A stretch of DNA of 26,503 nt from Sideroxyarcus sp045866275. GTDB taxonomy: Bacteria > Pseudomonadota > Gammaproteobacteria > Burkholderiales > Gallionellaceae. Each line of letters starts with the position of its first letter. Within the stretch, counting starts at the first letter, position 1. Shown piece by piece: positions 1 through 9,409 of this stretch. The notes beneath the pieces were generated by a model, which searched no databases, was not told the origin of the DNA, and worked only from the letters and a program-made list of their open reading frames with translations. A program made the translations under genes and the position numbers. Location: contig BAAFRX010000026.1 in the NCBI GenBank assembly GCA_045866275.1, positions 1 to 26,503 of the forward strand, read 5' to 3'.

Positions 1-71
1 CCATTCTGTACGATGATCGCTTTATCCGTTCGATCCAGTAAAATGCATTCCGGCGAACCTGATGTGGGCAC
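1..71 (-). CDS. possible 5' end of an unidentified gene running off the left edge
   Basis: On the minus strand a GTG codon at 71 opens a frame that stays open to the window edge (23 codons, beginning VPTSGSPECILLDRTDKAII). A purine-rich GAGGCGG lies about 9 bases upstream, and a perfect TATAAT (minus strand, 128-133) lies in the gap after aroC, without a convincing -35 box. These three facts together make a leftward gene start plausible. The fragment is too short to assign to a family, and it could equally be non-coding. Confidence 0.25.
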   Translation of the reverse strand, partial: MPTSGSPECILLDRTDKAIIVQN

Positions 72-140
72 GTCTCAACCCGCCTCAAACACAAAAATCC
101 TGACACTCCCCAAAATTCGTGCGCATGATTATAGGAAGTC

Positions 141-1235
141 CTATCGTATCTTCACCGTCTCGCACACCACATCCCCATTCTGCCCCCGATTCCTCAGCGC
201 ATGATCCATCAACACCAACGCCACCATCGCCTCCGCGATCGGCGTGGCGCGGATCCCGACACAAGGATCGTGCCGCCCTTCGGTGGAAACCATCACCGGC
301 TCGCCTGCCTTGTTGATGCTGCGGCGCGGAATACGGATGCTGGAGGTGGGCTTGATCGCATAGCGCGCGACGATGTCCTGCCCGGTGGAGATGCCGCCGA
401 GGATGCCGCCGGCGTTGTTCGACAAAAATCCATGCGGCGTGAGTTCGTCGCCGTGTTCGCTGCCTTTTTGCGTCACGCAGCCGAAACCCGCCCCGATCTC
501 CACCGCCTTCACCGCGTTGATACCCATCAGGGCATAGGCGATCTCGGCGTCCAGGCGATCGAACACCGGCTCGCCCCAACCCACCGGCACATTGGAAGCC
601 ACTACGGCAAGCTTCGCACCGATGGAGTCGCCGGATTTGCGCAGTGCGTCCATGTAGTCTTCGAGCTGGCCGACGTAGCTCGCATCGGCGACAAAGAAGG
701 TGTTGCCGATCTCGCTCACTTCCGCCCAGCTCTTGAACGGCACGACGATTTCGCCGAGCTGTTCCAAGTAGCCGCGCACCACGACGCCATAATTTTCATG
801 CAGCCATTTCTTGGCGATGGCGCCCGCCGCCACGCGCCCCGCCGTCTCGCGCGCCGAAGCGCGCCCGCCGCCGCGAGGGTCGCGGATGCCGTATTTCTGC
901 CAGTAGGTGTAGTCGGCATGGCCGGGACGGAAGGTCTCGGCGATGTTGCCGTAATCCTTGCTGCGCTGGTCTTCGTTGCGGATCAGCAGCGCGATGGGCG
1001 TGCCGGTGGTCTTGCCCTCGAACACGCCGGACAGGATCTCCACCGTGTCCGATTCGCGGCGTTGCGTGACATGGCGCGAGGTGCCGGGCTTGCGCCGGTC
1101 GAGGTCGTTCTGGAGGTCGGCCTCGTTCAGTTCCATGCCCGGCGGACAGCCATCGACGATGCAGCCGATGGCCGCACCGTGTGATTCGCCAAAAGAAGTC
1201 ACCGTGAAAAGCTTGCCAAATGTATTTCCGGACAT
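141..1235 (-). CDS. aroC: chorismate synthase AroC
   Basis: This 364-residue protein should convert 5-enolpyruvylshikimate-3-phosphate to chorismate, the last shared step of aromatic amino acid synthesis, using reduced FMN in the cytosol. The start MSGNTFGKLFTVTSFGESHG is the standard family N-terminus. The arginine-rich RESD segment (around residue 60), the GGGRASARET motif (around 124), NNAGGILGGISTGQ (near 275) and the GRHDPC segment (near 320) that form the FMN and substrate site are all present. The length is normal for the bacterial enzyme and nothing is missing. It is divergent from the quinone-oxidoreductase-like gene. The intergenic gap between them contains an inverted REP doublet. 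Confidence 0.97.
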   Translation of the reverse strand: MSGNTFGKLFTVTSFGESHGAAIGCIVDGCPPGMELNEADLQNDLDRRKPGTSRHVTQRRESDTVEILSGVFEGKTTGTPIALLIRNEDQRSKDYGNIAETFRPGHADYTYWQKYGIRDPRGGGRASARETAGRVAAGAIAKKWLHENYGVVVRGYLEQLGEIVVPFKSWAEVSEIGNTFFVADASYVGQLEDYMDALRKSGDSIGAKLAVVASNVPVGWGEPVFDRLDAEIAYALMGINAVKAVEIGAGFGCVTQKGSEHGDELTPHGFLSNNAGGILGGISTGQDIVARYAIKPTSSIRIPRRSINKAGEPVMVSTEGRHDPCVGIRATPIAEAMVALVLMDHALRNRGQNGDVVCETVKIR

Positions 1236-1294
1236 GATGTCGTCTCGCTAAAGGAGTCGCTGAAGTTTAACATAGCGACCACTTGCTAATAACC

Positions 1295-1412
1295 CGTCAT
1301 CCCCGCGCAGGCGGGAATCCAGTCCACACAGAAATTTCTCCGCAACGCGGAGACAACACCTCAAAGGCATTTTGAATAGAAGCGCTGGATTCCCGTCTGC
1401 GCGGGAATGACG
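1295..1412. repeat. REP doublet (REPIN-like), copy 1
   Basis: Two 28-base arms, 1295-1322 and 1385-1412, are inverted copies of each other with two mismatches. They are separated by 62 bases. Each arm is itself partly palindromic (CCCGC...GCGGG core with GGAATCCAG at the inner end). The arrangement is that of a REP doublet, able to fold into a long hairpin. It lies in the divergent aroC/MDR intergenic region, ending 17 bases before the MDR start codon. Confidence 0.85.
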
Positions 1413-1429
1413 AACTTGGAGCGTTATCA

Positions 1430-2431
1430 ATGAAAGCCGTCCTCGCCACTGCCGCCGGCGGACCGGAAGTGCTGCAACAGCAAGACATCCCGCTGCCAGC
1501 CCTGCCTTCGCCGCACCATATCCGCGTCAAGCTCGCCGCCGCGGGCGTGAACCCAGTGGATGCCAAGCTGCGCGCCAAGCCCGCTTACCATCCGGACAAG
1601 TTGCCCGCCATCCTGGGCTGCGACGGCGCGGGTGTAGTGGAATCCATCGGCAGCGCGGTGAGCCGCTTCAAGGTCGGCGACGAAGTTTTCTTCTGCAACG
1701 GCGGCATCGGCGACGAGCCCGGCTGCTACGCCGAATACACGACGCTGCACGAGGAATACTGCGCCGCGAAACCTGCCAACCTGTCGCCGGCAGATGCTGC
1801 CGCGCTGCCGCTGGTGCTGATCACCGCGTGGGAAGCGCTGGTCGAACGTGCCAACGTGCAGGCCGGACAAACCCTCCTCATTCACGCCGCTGGCGGCGGG
1901 GTCGGGCATGTCGCGCTGCAACTCGCGCATCACCTCGGCGCGCAGATCGCGGTGACGGTCGGAGACGAGAAGAAGGCCGGGCTGGCGCACGGCCTGGGCG
2001 CGGAAAAAATCATCCGTTATCGCACCCTGGATTTCGTGCAGGAAACGCTGGATTGGACCGGCGGCAAGGGTGCGGACGTGGTGTTCGACACCGTGGGCGG
2101 GGAGACCTTTTTGCGCTCGCTCGATGCGGCGCGCATCGGCGGCAAGGTGGTCAGCATTCTCGCCACCGCGATGGCTCAGGCCGATGTGCAGAAAGCGCGA
2201 CTGCGCAACCTGTCGTTGTGCTATGAGCTGATGCTCACTCCGCAGGTGCTGAATCTCCATGACGAACAGGTACGCCAGCGCAGGATTCTGGAACACGGCG
2301 CGGCGCTGGTGGAACAGGGCCAGCTCGGCGTGCTGGTCGCGCACCGGCTGCCGCTGGAACAGGCGGCCACCGCGCATCGCCTGATTGAAGCGGGCGGCAT
2401 GACCGGCAAGATCGTGCTGACGATGGATTGA
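1430..2431 (+). CDS. zinc-independent MDR-family NAD(P)H:quinone oxidoreductase-like protein
   Basis: A 333-residue medium-chain dehydrogenase/reductase of the quinone oxidoreductase branch, predicted to be a soluble NADPH-dependent reductase of quinones or enals. The N-terminal GroES-like part runs to about residue 120 (KAVLATAAGGPEVL; GVNPVDAKLR; GCDGAGVVESIG). The nucleotide-binding motif HAAGGGVGHVALQLAHHLGA sits near residue 145-165. The structural-zinc cysteine cluster of the alcohol dehydrogenases is absent. It ends one base before the tatD-family start, so the genes at 1430-3979 are likely co-transcribed. The substrate cannot be told from sequence. Confidence 0.85.
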   Translation: MKAVLATAAGGPEVLQQQDIPLPALPSPHHIRVKLAAAGVNPVDAKLRAKPAYHPDKLPAILGCDGAGVVESIGSAVSRFKVGDEVFFCNGGIGDEPGCYAEYTTLHEEYCAAKPANLSPADAAALPLVLITAWEALVERANVQAGQTLLIHAAGGGVGHVALQLAHHLGAQIAVTVGDEKKAGLAHGLGAEKIIRYRTLDFVQETLDWTGGKGADVVFDTVGGETFLRSLDAARIGGKVVSILATAMAQADVQKARLRNLSLCYELMLTPQVLNLHDEQVRQRRILEHGAALVEQGQLGVLVAHRLPLEQAATAHRLIEAGGMTGKIVLTMD

Positions 2432-2432
2432 C

Positions 2433-3209
2433 ATGCTGATCGACACCCACTGCCATCTCGATGCCGCCGAATTCGGCGGCACACAAACTGAACTGGTGCG
2501 TGATGCCCGTGCCGCCGGCGTTCAGCGCATCGTCATCCCGGCGGTGGAGCGCGCCAACTTCGGCGTGGTGAGCGCACTGTGCCAACAGTTCCCGGCCTGC
2601 GCGCCCGCCTATGGCATCCACCCGATGTACACCGATGCGGCGCAACCCGATGACCTCGCCTCGCTGCGCGAATATCTGGCGCAGCCTGACACGGTGGCCG
2701 TCGGCGAGATCGGGCTGGATTTTTTCATCGACCCTTACGAGCGGGCGCGGCAGGAACATTTTTTCGTCGAACAACTCAAGCTGGCAAAGGAATTCGGGCT
2801 GCCTGTGCTGCTGCACATCCGCCGCGCGCAGGACACCCTCCTCAAACATCTGCGCCAGCACAGGGTGGTTGGTGGCATCGCGCATGCCTTCAACGGCAGC
2901 CGCCAGCAGGCGGACGAATTCATCAAGCTGGGTTTCAAGCTCGGTTTCGGCGGTGCGATGACCTATAGCCGCGCCACCAAACTGCGCGAACTGGCCACCA
3001 CCCTGCCGCTTGAGGTCATCGTGCTGGAGACCGACGCGCCAGACATCCCGCCCGATTTCCTCGAACGCGGATCACCGAACAAACCGGAATACCTGCCGCG
3101 CATCGCGCAGACCCTGGCGGATCTGCGCGGGATAACGCCGGAAGAGATTGCGCGCCACACCACGCAGAATGTATTGTCCGTGCTGCCCAGACTTTCACTG
3201 CCCGACTGA
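2433..3209 (+). CDS. TatD-family metal-dependent hydrolase/DNase
   Basis: A 258-residue TIM-barrel hydrolase of the TatD family (3'-5' exonuclease or D-aminoacyl-tRNA-type hydrolases). The metal-binding residues are visible in order: THCHLD at residues 5-10, GEIGLDF near 91, HIRRAQ near 128, HAFNGS near 152 and ETDAPDIPP near 200. The length is typical. It starts one base after the upstream stop and ends two bases before tcdA, which suggests translational coupling in a three-gene operon. Paralogue identity (TatD, YcfH or YjjV) is not resolved; the compact form resembles YjjV. Confidence 0.92.
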   Translation: MLIDTHCHLDAAEFGGTQTELVRDARAAGVQRIVIPAVERANFGVVSALCQQFPACAPAYGIHPMYTDAAQPDDLASLREYLAQPDTVAVGEIGLDFFIDPYERARQEHFFVEQLKLAKEFGLPVLLHIRRAQDTLLKHLRQHRVVGGIAHAFNGSRQQADEFIKLGFKLGFGGAMTYSRATKLRELATTLPLEVIVLETDAPDIPPDFLERGSPNKPEYLPRIAQTLADLRGITPEEIARHTTQNVLSVLPRLSLPD

Positions 3210-3211
3210 CC

Positions 3212-3979
3212 ATGCACAATCGCCCCCTGGATGACGACCACCCGCGCCGCTTCGGCGGCATCGACCGCCTGTACGGCGAAGGCGCGCGCCTGGCCCTGCA
3301 CCGCGCGCGAGTGGCGGTGATCGGGGTCGGCGGCGTCGGCTCGTGGGCGGTGGAAGCGCTGGCGCGCAGCGGCGTCGGCAACCTGACGCTGATCGATTTC
3401 GACCATATCGCCGTATCGAACGTGAACCGGCAGGTGCAGGCGCTGGACAGCACGCTGGGCATGGCCAAGATCGATGCGCTGCAAGCCCGCATCCGCGATA
3501 TCAACCCGGACTGCCGCGTCACCCCGGTGGATGATTTTCTGGCCACGGACAACCTCGCGCGCTTGATCGCGCCGGGCGCGTTCGACGCGGTCATCGATGC
3601 CTGCGACGAGGCGAAAGTGAAGGCCGCGCTGATCGTGCATGCGCGCTTCAACAAGATCCCGCTGGTCGTGTGCGGCGCGGCCGGCGGCAAGGCCGACCCG
3701 CTGCAGATGCGCCGCGACGATCTGGGGCGCGTCACGCACGATGCGCTGCTGGCGCGCATCCGCACTCTGCTGAAGAAGGATTTCAACATCCTGCCGCGCA
3801 AGAACGGCACCTTCGGCACGACCTGCATTTATTCGGCAGAGCCGTCGCGCAAAAGCACGTCCTGCACCGCCGGGGATTTGAACTGTTCCGGTTACGGGTC
3901 GGCCGTGACGGTGACGGCATCGATGGGTTTCGCGGCGGCGGCGCTGTGTCTGAACAAGTTGGCGACACGCGCTACCTGA
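3212..3979 (+). CDS. tcdA: tRNA threonylcarbamoyladenosine dehydratase TcdA (CsdL)
   Basis: A 255-residue E1/ThiF-like adenylating enzyme. The family cyclises t6A37 of tRNA to the hydantoin form using ATP. RFGGIDRLYG at residues 10-19 is the family signature. The ATP-binding VIGVGGVGSWAVEALARSG follows at about 36-54, then IDFDHIAVSNVNRQ near 67-80. The conserved C-terminal GSAVTVTASMGFAAA is intact. It is last in the plus-strand run, and its 3' end overlaps the convergent corA by 8 bases. No membrane segment or signal peptide is seen. Confidence 0.93.
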   Translation: MHNRPLDDDHPRRFGGIDRLYGEGARLALHRARVAVIGVGGVGSWAVEALARSGVGNLTLIDFDHIAVSNVNRQVQALDSTLGMAKIDALQARIRDINPDCRVTPVDDFLATDNLARLIAPGAFDAVIDACDEAKVKAALIVHARFNKIPLVVCGAAGGKADPLQMRRDDLGRVTHDALLARIRTLLKKDFNILPRKNGTFGTTCIYSAEPSRKSTSCTAGDLNCSGYGSAVTVTASMGFAAAALCLNKLATRAT

Positions 3980-4931
3980 GCCAGCCCTTGCGCCAGAAAA
4001 ACCAGAACGGGATGCTGATCGAAAGCGCCATCAGGCACAGCGCGAACGGATACCCAAAATGCCAGTCCAGTTCCGGCATGAGGCGGAAATTCATGCCGTA
4101 GATGGATGCAATCAAGGTGGGCGGCAACAACGCCACCGACACCACCGAGAACACGCGCACGATGCGGTTCTGGTTGATGTTGATGAAGCCGATGATCGCG
4201 TCCATCAGGAAGTTGATCTTGTCGAACAGAAACGAGGTGTGGCCGTCCAGCGAATCGATATCCTGCTGAATCTGCCGCACCTCCTCGGTCTGTGCCGGAT
4301 TCAACGACTTGGCGCGAATCAGAAAGGACAGCGCGCGCTGGGTATCCATCACATTGCGGCGGATGCGTCCGTTGACATGCTCGGCGTGCGCGATCTCGGC
4401 CAGCGCCTCGCTCGCCTGCCGGTCGTTCAAGGTTGACCCCAGCACGCTCTGGCTCACCCGCCCGAGGTCGGCATAGACTTCCTCCAGGGCATCGGCAGAA
4501 AACTCGACGTCCATGCCGTACAAATCGATCAGCACATCGCGATGGTTTTCCATCTTCCCGGATTCGGCCTGCATGCGAATGCGCAGCAGGCGGAAGATGG
4601 GCAGGTCATCCTCGTGGGTGCTGATCAGCGTCTCGCCCGCCAGCACGAATGCCACCGCCACGCTGTGCGAATGGCTCTCGGTGCCGGACAGGAAATCGGA
4701 ACGCAAATGCAGGTTGCCCTCGTGTTCGTAGAAGCGCGCGCTGGCTTCGATGTCCCGCAAATGTTCCGGGCTGGGCAAGCGCAGAGCATATACGCTTTCG
4801 ACCCACTGCACCTCTTCCTCCGTGGCGCCGTACAAATCAATCCAGACGACACCGTGCTGGCGAAAATCCTGCCCCAAATCAAGTTGCAGACGATTCAGAC
4901 GGCCGTTGTTCAAAGTGAAGGCGTTGAGCAT
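3972..4931 (-). CDS. corA: CorA-type magnesium/cobalt transporter
   Basis: A 319-residue inner-membrane divalent cation channel of the CorA family, which is homopentameric with a large cytoplasmic funnel. The family-defining YGMNF signature is at residues 278-282, after the first transmembrane helix (about 257-277). The MPEL loop follows, then the second helix (about 294-313) and a basic C-terminal tail. The ATG at 4931 has GGGGA about 8 bases upstream. The 3' end overlaps tcdA tail to tail. Upstream on the same strand lies the broken thpR, 23 bases away, so the two were probably co-transcribed. Confidence 0.93.
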   Translation of the reverse strand: MLNAFTLNNGRLNRLQLDLGQDFRQHGVVWIDLYGATEEEVQWVESVYALRLPSPEHLRDIEASARFYEHEGNLHLRSDFLSGTESHSHSVAVAFVLAGETLISTHEDDLPIFRLLRIRMQAESGKMENHRDVLIDLYGMDVEFSADALEEVYADLGRVSQSVLGSTLNDRQASEALAEIAHAEHVNGRIRRNVMDTQRALSFLIRAKSLNPAQTEEVRQIQQDIDSLDGHTSFLFDKINFLMDAIIGFININQNRIVRVFSVVSVALLPPTLIASIYGMNFRLMPELDWHFGYPFALCLMALSISIPFWFFWRKGWLR

Positions 4932-4953
4932 GCAGATCCCCGGGATATTTTGA

Positions 4954-5502
4954 TCATTCTAGCCCTTGCGCCACGAAGCGGCACAGCACCTCGTAACGCG
5001 CCCCCTGTCCGTCGGGCAGGGATTGCACCAGTGCGAAATCCGCGACCCGCCAGCGCACTGCCGGCAGCGGCGGCAGCGGCGTATCGTTCCATTGCGCGTG
5101 GCGCAGCAGGGTGACATGCGCCCGGTAGGGGCGCGCCTAAAAATGGAAACGATGTTTGCGCAAGGCCTGTTCCAGCGCTTGCACCAGCGCCGCATGCGCG
5201 GTCGCCAGCGTGGACGGCGCGGCATAGACGATATGGTTGTGCCCCCAATAATGGGCGGCCGCCAGCGTCAGGGTAAATTCCCGGAACGCCGCCTCCCGCG
5301 CCGCCCGGCACAATGCCTCCAGCCTGTGCTCGGGCACGGCCCCGAGGAACACCAGCGTGCAGTGCAGGGTGTCCGGGCGCATGGTCTTGCCACCACACCG
5401 TTGTTGCAGGGACGGCTGCCACGCCGCCAGCGCCGCGCGTTCGGCCTCATGCGGCCACAACGCGAAGAACAGACGGCGGTATTTTTCGCGGCTTGCATCC
5501 AT
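4954..5502 (-). pseudogene. thpR: RNA 2',3'-cyclic phosphodiesterase (ThpR/LigT), interrupted by an in-frame amber codon
   Basis: The frame from the ATG at 5502 (MDASREKYRRLFFALWP) gives 121 codons, then TAG at 5137-5139. The same frame then continues for 60 codons (ARPYRAHVTLLRHAQW...) to TGA at 4954-4956. The 2H phosphoesterase family needs two HxT motifs. HCTL is before the stop, but the second, HVTL, lies after it, so the truncated product should be inactive. The full 182-codon frame matches the usual family length, and the junction fits an ordinary ThpR sequence with one residue replaced. A single base change (for example GAG to TAG) explains it. A further in-frame ATG lies upstream at 5553. 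It could be a recent pseudogene, a sequencing error or a suppressed stop. Confidence 0.85.
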
Positions 5503-5591
5503 GCGGCGGATGCTAACCCCATATGCGCTGCGGGGTCGAGCCCGGTGCAGCATTCGGGTAGAATGCGCGCCTTGCGACGAAGGCTCCCTCG

Positions 5592-8500
5592 ATGACTACC
5601 CAACTACGCGAAATTCCCTACAACTACACCTCGTTCTCCGACCGCGAGATTGTGTTGCGCCTGCTGGGCGGCGAGGCGTGGGACATCATCAACACCCTGC
5701 GCGAAGAACGCCGCACTGGCCGCTCGGCGCGCATGTTGTACGAAGTGCTGGGCGACATCTGGGTCCTCACGCGCAACCCCTATCTGGAAGACGATCTGCT
5801 GGCCAACCGCAAGCGGCGCCGCGCACTGATCGGCGCGCTGTACCACCGTCTGCATGCCATCGAAGAACGGCGCCAGGACAACCCGGCGGTCAAACGCCTG
5901 CTCGAGCTCACCACCCGCACGGTCGAACGCTTCGCCGCCGACTTTGAGACTACCCTGCAGTTGCGCAAACGCACGCTGCGTGCACTGTCGCGCATCACGC
6001 GCCGCGACAACATCCAGTTCGACGGGTTGAGCCGCGTGTCGCACGTCACCGATGCCACCGACTGGCGCGTCGAATATCCATTCGTGGTGTTGCATCCCGA
6101 CACCGAGGAAGAAATCGCCCCGCTGGTGCGCGCCTGCATCGAGCTGGGACTGACCCTGATCCCGCGCGGCGGCGGTACCGGCTACACCGGCGGCGCCGTG
6201 CCGCTGGACAAATACTCCGCCGTCATCAACACCGAAAAACTGGATACGCTCGCCCCCGTCGAGCAGACCGTGCTGCCCGGCTTGAGCGAACCGTACGCCA
6301 CCATTCACTGCGGCGCGGGTGTGGTCACACGGCGCGTGATGGAAGCCGCGGAAGCGCAGGGCCTGGTGTTCGCGGTCGATCCGACTTCGGCCGACGCCTC
6401 CTGCATCGGCGGCAACGTGGCAATGAACGCGGGCGGCAAGAAGGCGGTGTTGTGGGGCACGGCGCTGGACAATCTGGTGTCCTGGAAGATGGTGACACCG
6501 GACGGCCTGTGGATGCAGGTGACCCGCCTCGACCACAACCTGGGCAAGATCCACGACGTGGCGCAGGCGCGCTTCCGCATCACGCGCTACGACCGGCATG
6601 ACCAGCCCATGCCGCCGGAGATTCTCACCATCCCCGGCAACGCTTTCCGCAAGACCGGACTCGGCAAGGATGTCACCGACAAGTTCCTGTCCGGCCTGCC
6701 CGGCATCCAGAAGGAAGGCTGCGACGGCATCATCACTTCGGCGCGCTTCATTCTGCACCGCGAGCACAAGTTCACGCGCACCGTGTGTCTTGAATTTTTC
6801 GGCCAGGTGCATGAAGCGGTGCCTGCCATCGTCGAGATCAAGGACTACATGGCGGCGCATCCGAGCGCCCTGCTGGCCGGACTGGAGCATCTGGACGAGC
6901 GCTATCTGAAGGCCGTCGGTTACGCCACCAAGGCCAATCGCGGCACGCGCCCGAAGATGGTGCTGCTCGCCGACGTCGTGAGCGACGACGAGCGCGGCGC
7001 CGGCGAGGCCGCTTCGGAAATCGTGCGCCTGGCCAATCTGCGCCACGGCGAAGGCTTCATCGCCGTGGCGGCCGAGGCGCGCAAGAAATTCTGGCTGGAC
7101 CGCGCGCGCACCGCCGCCATCGCCAAGCACACCAACGCGTTCAAGATCAACGAGGATGTGGTGATCCCGCTGCCGCGCATGGGCGATTATTGCGACGGCG
7201 TGGAGCGCATCAACATCGAACTGTCGCTCGGCAACAAACTCAAGTTGCTGGATGCGCTGGACGAGTTCTGCAAAGGCGAACTGCCGCTGCGCTACCAGGA
7301 TGACGAACAGCTGGGCGCTGCCGAACTGCTCGGCGATCGTCCGTCTTCCGCGCGGCAACTGCTCGCCGAGGTGCGCGCGCGCTGGCAATGGCTGCACGAC
7401 AACCTCGATGCGCCGCTGGATTCCTGCCCGTTCGCGCCCTCCGACCGGCAGGATGCGGTGACGGTATTCGACGCGGTGCAACGCCATCTGCTGCGCGCCT
7501 CGTGGAAACGCGAACTGCGCGAACCGCTGCGCCAGATTTTCAACGGCGGCACGTACCAGCCCATCCTCGATGCCTGCAACGCCATCCACCAGCGCGTGCT
7601 GAAGGGGCGCGTGTTCGTCGCCCTGCACATGCACGCCGGCGACGGCAACGTGCACACCAACATCCCGGTCAACTCCGATGACTACGCCATGCTGCAGCAG
7701 GCCTACGGCGCGGTGGACCGCATCATGCAACTGGCAAAGGATCTGGGCGGCGTGATCTCGGGCGAGCACGGCATCGGCATCACCAAATTCGATTTTCTCG
7801 AGCAGGGAGAAATCGCCCCCTTCATCGCCTACAAGAACAAGGTTGACCCGGACGGGCGCTTCAACAAAGGCAAACTGCTGCCGGGCAGCAACCTCGAACG
7901 CGCCTACACCCCCAGCTTCAAGCTGATGGAGATGGAGAGCCTGATCCTGGAACAGAGCGCGTTGAGCGACATTTCCGACTCGATCAAGGACTGCCTGCGC
8001 TGCGGCAAGTGCAAACCGGTATGCAGCACCCACGTCCCGCGCGCCAATCTGCTCTATTCACCGCGCAACAAGATCCTCGCCACCTCGCTGCTGATTGAAG
8101 CCTTCCTGTACGAAGAGCAAACCCGGCGCGGGGTATCCATCGCCCACTTCGACGAGTTCAACGATGTCGCCGACCACTGCACGACGTGCCATCGCTGCGA
8201 AAAACCGTGTCCGGTCGATATCGATTTCGGCGACGTGTCGGTGGCGATGCGCAATTTCCTGCGCAAGCAGGGCAAGAAGAACTTCAACCCGATCACCGCC
8301 ACCTCGATGCTGTTCCTTAACGCCACCGACCCCACCACCATCAAACTGGTGCGCAAGGTGATGATCGAGTGGGCCTATCGGGGACAACGCCTGGCGCACC
8401 GGGTAGCCAAGCACCTCGGCCTGCTGAAGGCGCAGACACGGCATCCGCCCGCCTCGGTCGGCAAACCGTCGCTCGCGGCGCAGGTGATCCACTTCGTCAA

Positions 8501-9398
8501 CAAACCAATGCCGGGCGGATTGCCCAAAAAGACCGCGCGCGCGCTGCTCGACATCGAGGACAACAGCGTGGTGCCGGTGATCCGCAATCCGCTCAAGGTG
8601 AACGAAGAATCGGAGGCGGTGTTCTACTTCCCCGGTTGCGGCTCGGAGCGCCTGTTCGGCGAGGTCGGCCTGGCGACGCAGGCGATGCTGTACGACATCG
8701 GCACCATCACCGTGCTGCCGCCGGGCTATCTGTGCTGCGGTTATCCGCAAAATGCGTCCGGCCTGGGCCACAAGGCCGACCAGATCAGCACCGACAACCG
8801 CGTGCTGTTCCACCGCGTGGCCAATACGCTGAACTACCTCGACATCAAGACCGTGATCGTGTCCTGCGGCACCTGCATGGATCAGCTGCTGAAATATGAA
8901 TTCGGCAAGATATTCCCCGGCTGCCGCCTGCTCGACATCCACGAATACCTGCTGGAGAAAGGCATCAAGCTGGAACAGGCAACCGGCGTGCGCTACCTGT
9001 ACCACGACCCCTGTCACTCGCCGATGAAAACTTACGCCCCGCTCAAGGTGGTGAGCGAACTGATGGCCGCGCCGGTACCGCTGAACGACCGCTGCTGCGG
9101 CGAATCCGGCACCTTCGGCGTGGCGCTGCCGCATATCGCCACCCAGGTGCGCTTCCGCAAGGAAGAGGAACTGCGCAAGGGCACGGCCGACTTGCGCGGC
9201 GACGGTTATGCGGGCGAGGTCAAGGTGCTGACCTCGTGTCCGGCCTGCCAGCAGGGATTGTCGCGTTACGCGGATGATGCGAACATTGGCACCGACTACA
9301 TCGTGGTCGAAATGGCGAAGCACCTGCTGGGGCCTTCCTGGCTCGAATCCTATGTCGCCCAGGCCAATGCCGGCGGCATCGAGCGCGTGCTGCTGTAA
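5592..9398 (+). CDS. DUF3683 / FAD-linked oxidase / Fe-S / CCG fusion oxidoreductase (D-lactate or glycolate dehydrogenase-like)
   Basis: A single 1268-residue polypeptide resembles GlcD/Dld fused to GlcF/LutA, an architecture common in betaproteobacteria. In order: a DUF3683 N-terminus (about 1-110); the FAD-binding PCMH domain with RGGGTGYTGGAVPLD near 192-206; the FAD-oxidase C-terminal domain with HMHAGDGNVH near 680 and SGEHGIGI near 723; two 4Fe-4S motifs, CLRCGKCKPVC near 800 and CTTCHRCEKPCP near 863; and two cysteine-rich CCG modules with CCGYPQ near 1048 and CCGESGTFG near 1168. It probably oxidises a 2-hydroxy acid and passes electrons to the quinone pool from the cytoplasmic face. 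The substrate is not known. The next gene follows after 11 bases. Confidence 0.9.
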   Translation: MTTQLREIPYNYTSFSDREIVLRLLGGEAWDIINTLREERRTGRSARMLYEVLGDIWVLTRNPYLEDDLLANRKRRRALIGALYHRLHAIEERRQDNPAVKRLLELTTRTVERFAADFETTLQLRKRTLRALSRITRRDNIQFDGLSRVSHVTDATDWRVEYPFVVLHPDTEEEIAPLVRACIELGLTLIPRGGGTGYTGGAVPLDKYSAVINTEKLDTLAPVEQTVLPGLSEPYATIHCGAGVVTRRVMEAAEAQGLVFAVDPTSADASCIGGNVAMNAGGKKAVLWGTALDNLVSWKMVTPDGLWMQVTRLDHNLGKIHDVAQARFRITRYDRHDQPMPPEILTIPGNAFRKTGLGKDVTDKFLSGLPGIQKEGCDGIITSARFILHREHKFTRTVCLEFFGQVHEAVPAIVEIKDYMAAHPSALLAGLEHLDERYLKAVGYATKANRGTRPKMVLLADVVSDDERGAGEAASEIVRLANLRHGEGFIAVAAEARKKFWLDRARTAAIAKHTNAFKINEDVVIPLPRMGDYCDGVERINIELSLGNKLKLLDALDEFCKGELPLRYQDDEQLGAAELLGDRPSSARQLLAEVRARWQWLHDNLDAPLDSCPFAPSDRQDAVTVFDAVQRHLLRASWKRELREPLRQIFNGGTYQPILDACNAIHQRVLKGRVFVALHMHAGDGNVHTNIPVNSDDYAMLQQAYGAVDRIMQLAKDLGGVISGEHGIGITKFDFLEQGEIAPFIAYKNKVDPDGRFNKGKLLPGSNLERAYTPSFKLMEMESLILEQSALSDISDSIKDCLRCGKCKPVCSTHVPRANLLYSPRNKILATSLLIEAFLYEEQTRRGVSIAHFDEFNDVADHCTTCHRCEKPCPVDIDFGDVSVAMRNFLRKQGKKNFNPITATSMLFLNATDPTTIKLVRKVMIEWAYRGQRLAHRVAKHLGLLKAQTRHPPASVGKPSLAAQVIHFVNKPMPGGLPKKTARALLDIEDNSVVPVIRNPLKVNEESEAVFYFPGCGSERLFGEVGLATQAMLYDIGTITVLPPGYLCCGYPQNASGLGHKADQISTDNRVLFHRVANTLNYLDIKTVIVSCGTCMDQLLKYEFGKIFPGCRLLDIHEYLLEKGIKLEQATGVRYLYHDPCHSPMKTYAPLKVVSELMAAPVPLNDRCCGESGTFGVALPHIATQVRFRKEEELRKGTADLRGDGYAGEVKVLTSCPACQQGLSRYADDANIGTDYIVVEMAKHLLGPSWLESYVAQANAGGIERVLL

Positions 9399-9409
9399 AG
9401 GAAAAACGC

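Noticed and set aside
5137..5139. Amber codon as programmed pyrrolysine or other recoding
   Set aside because: No recoding element or Pyl genes in view, and the residue is not a catalytic position. Mutation or sequencing error is simpler.
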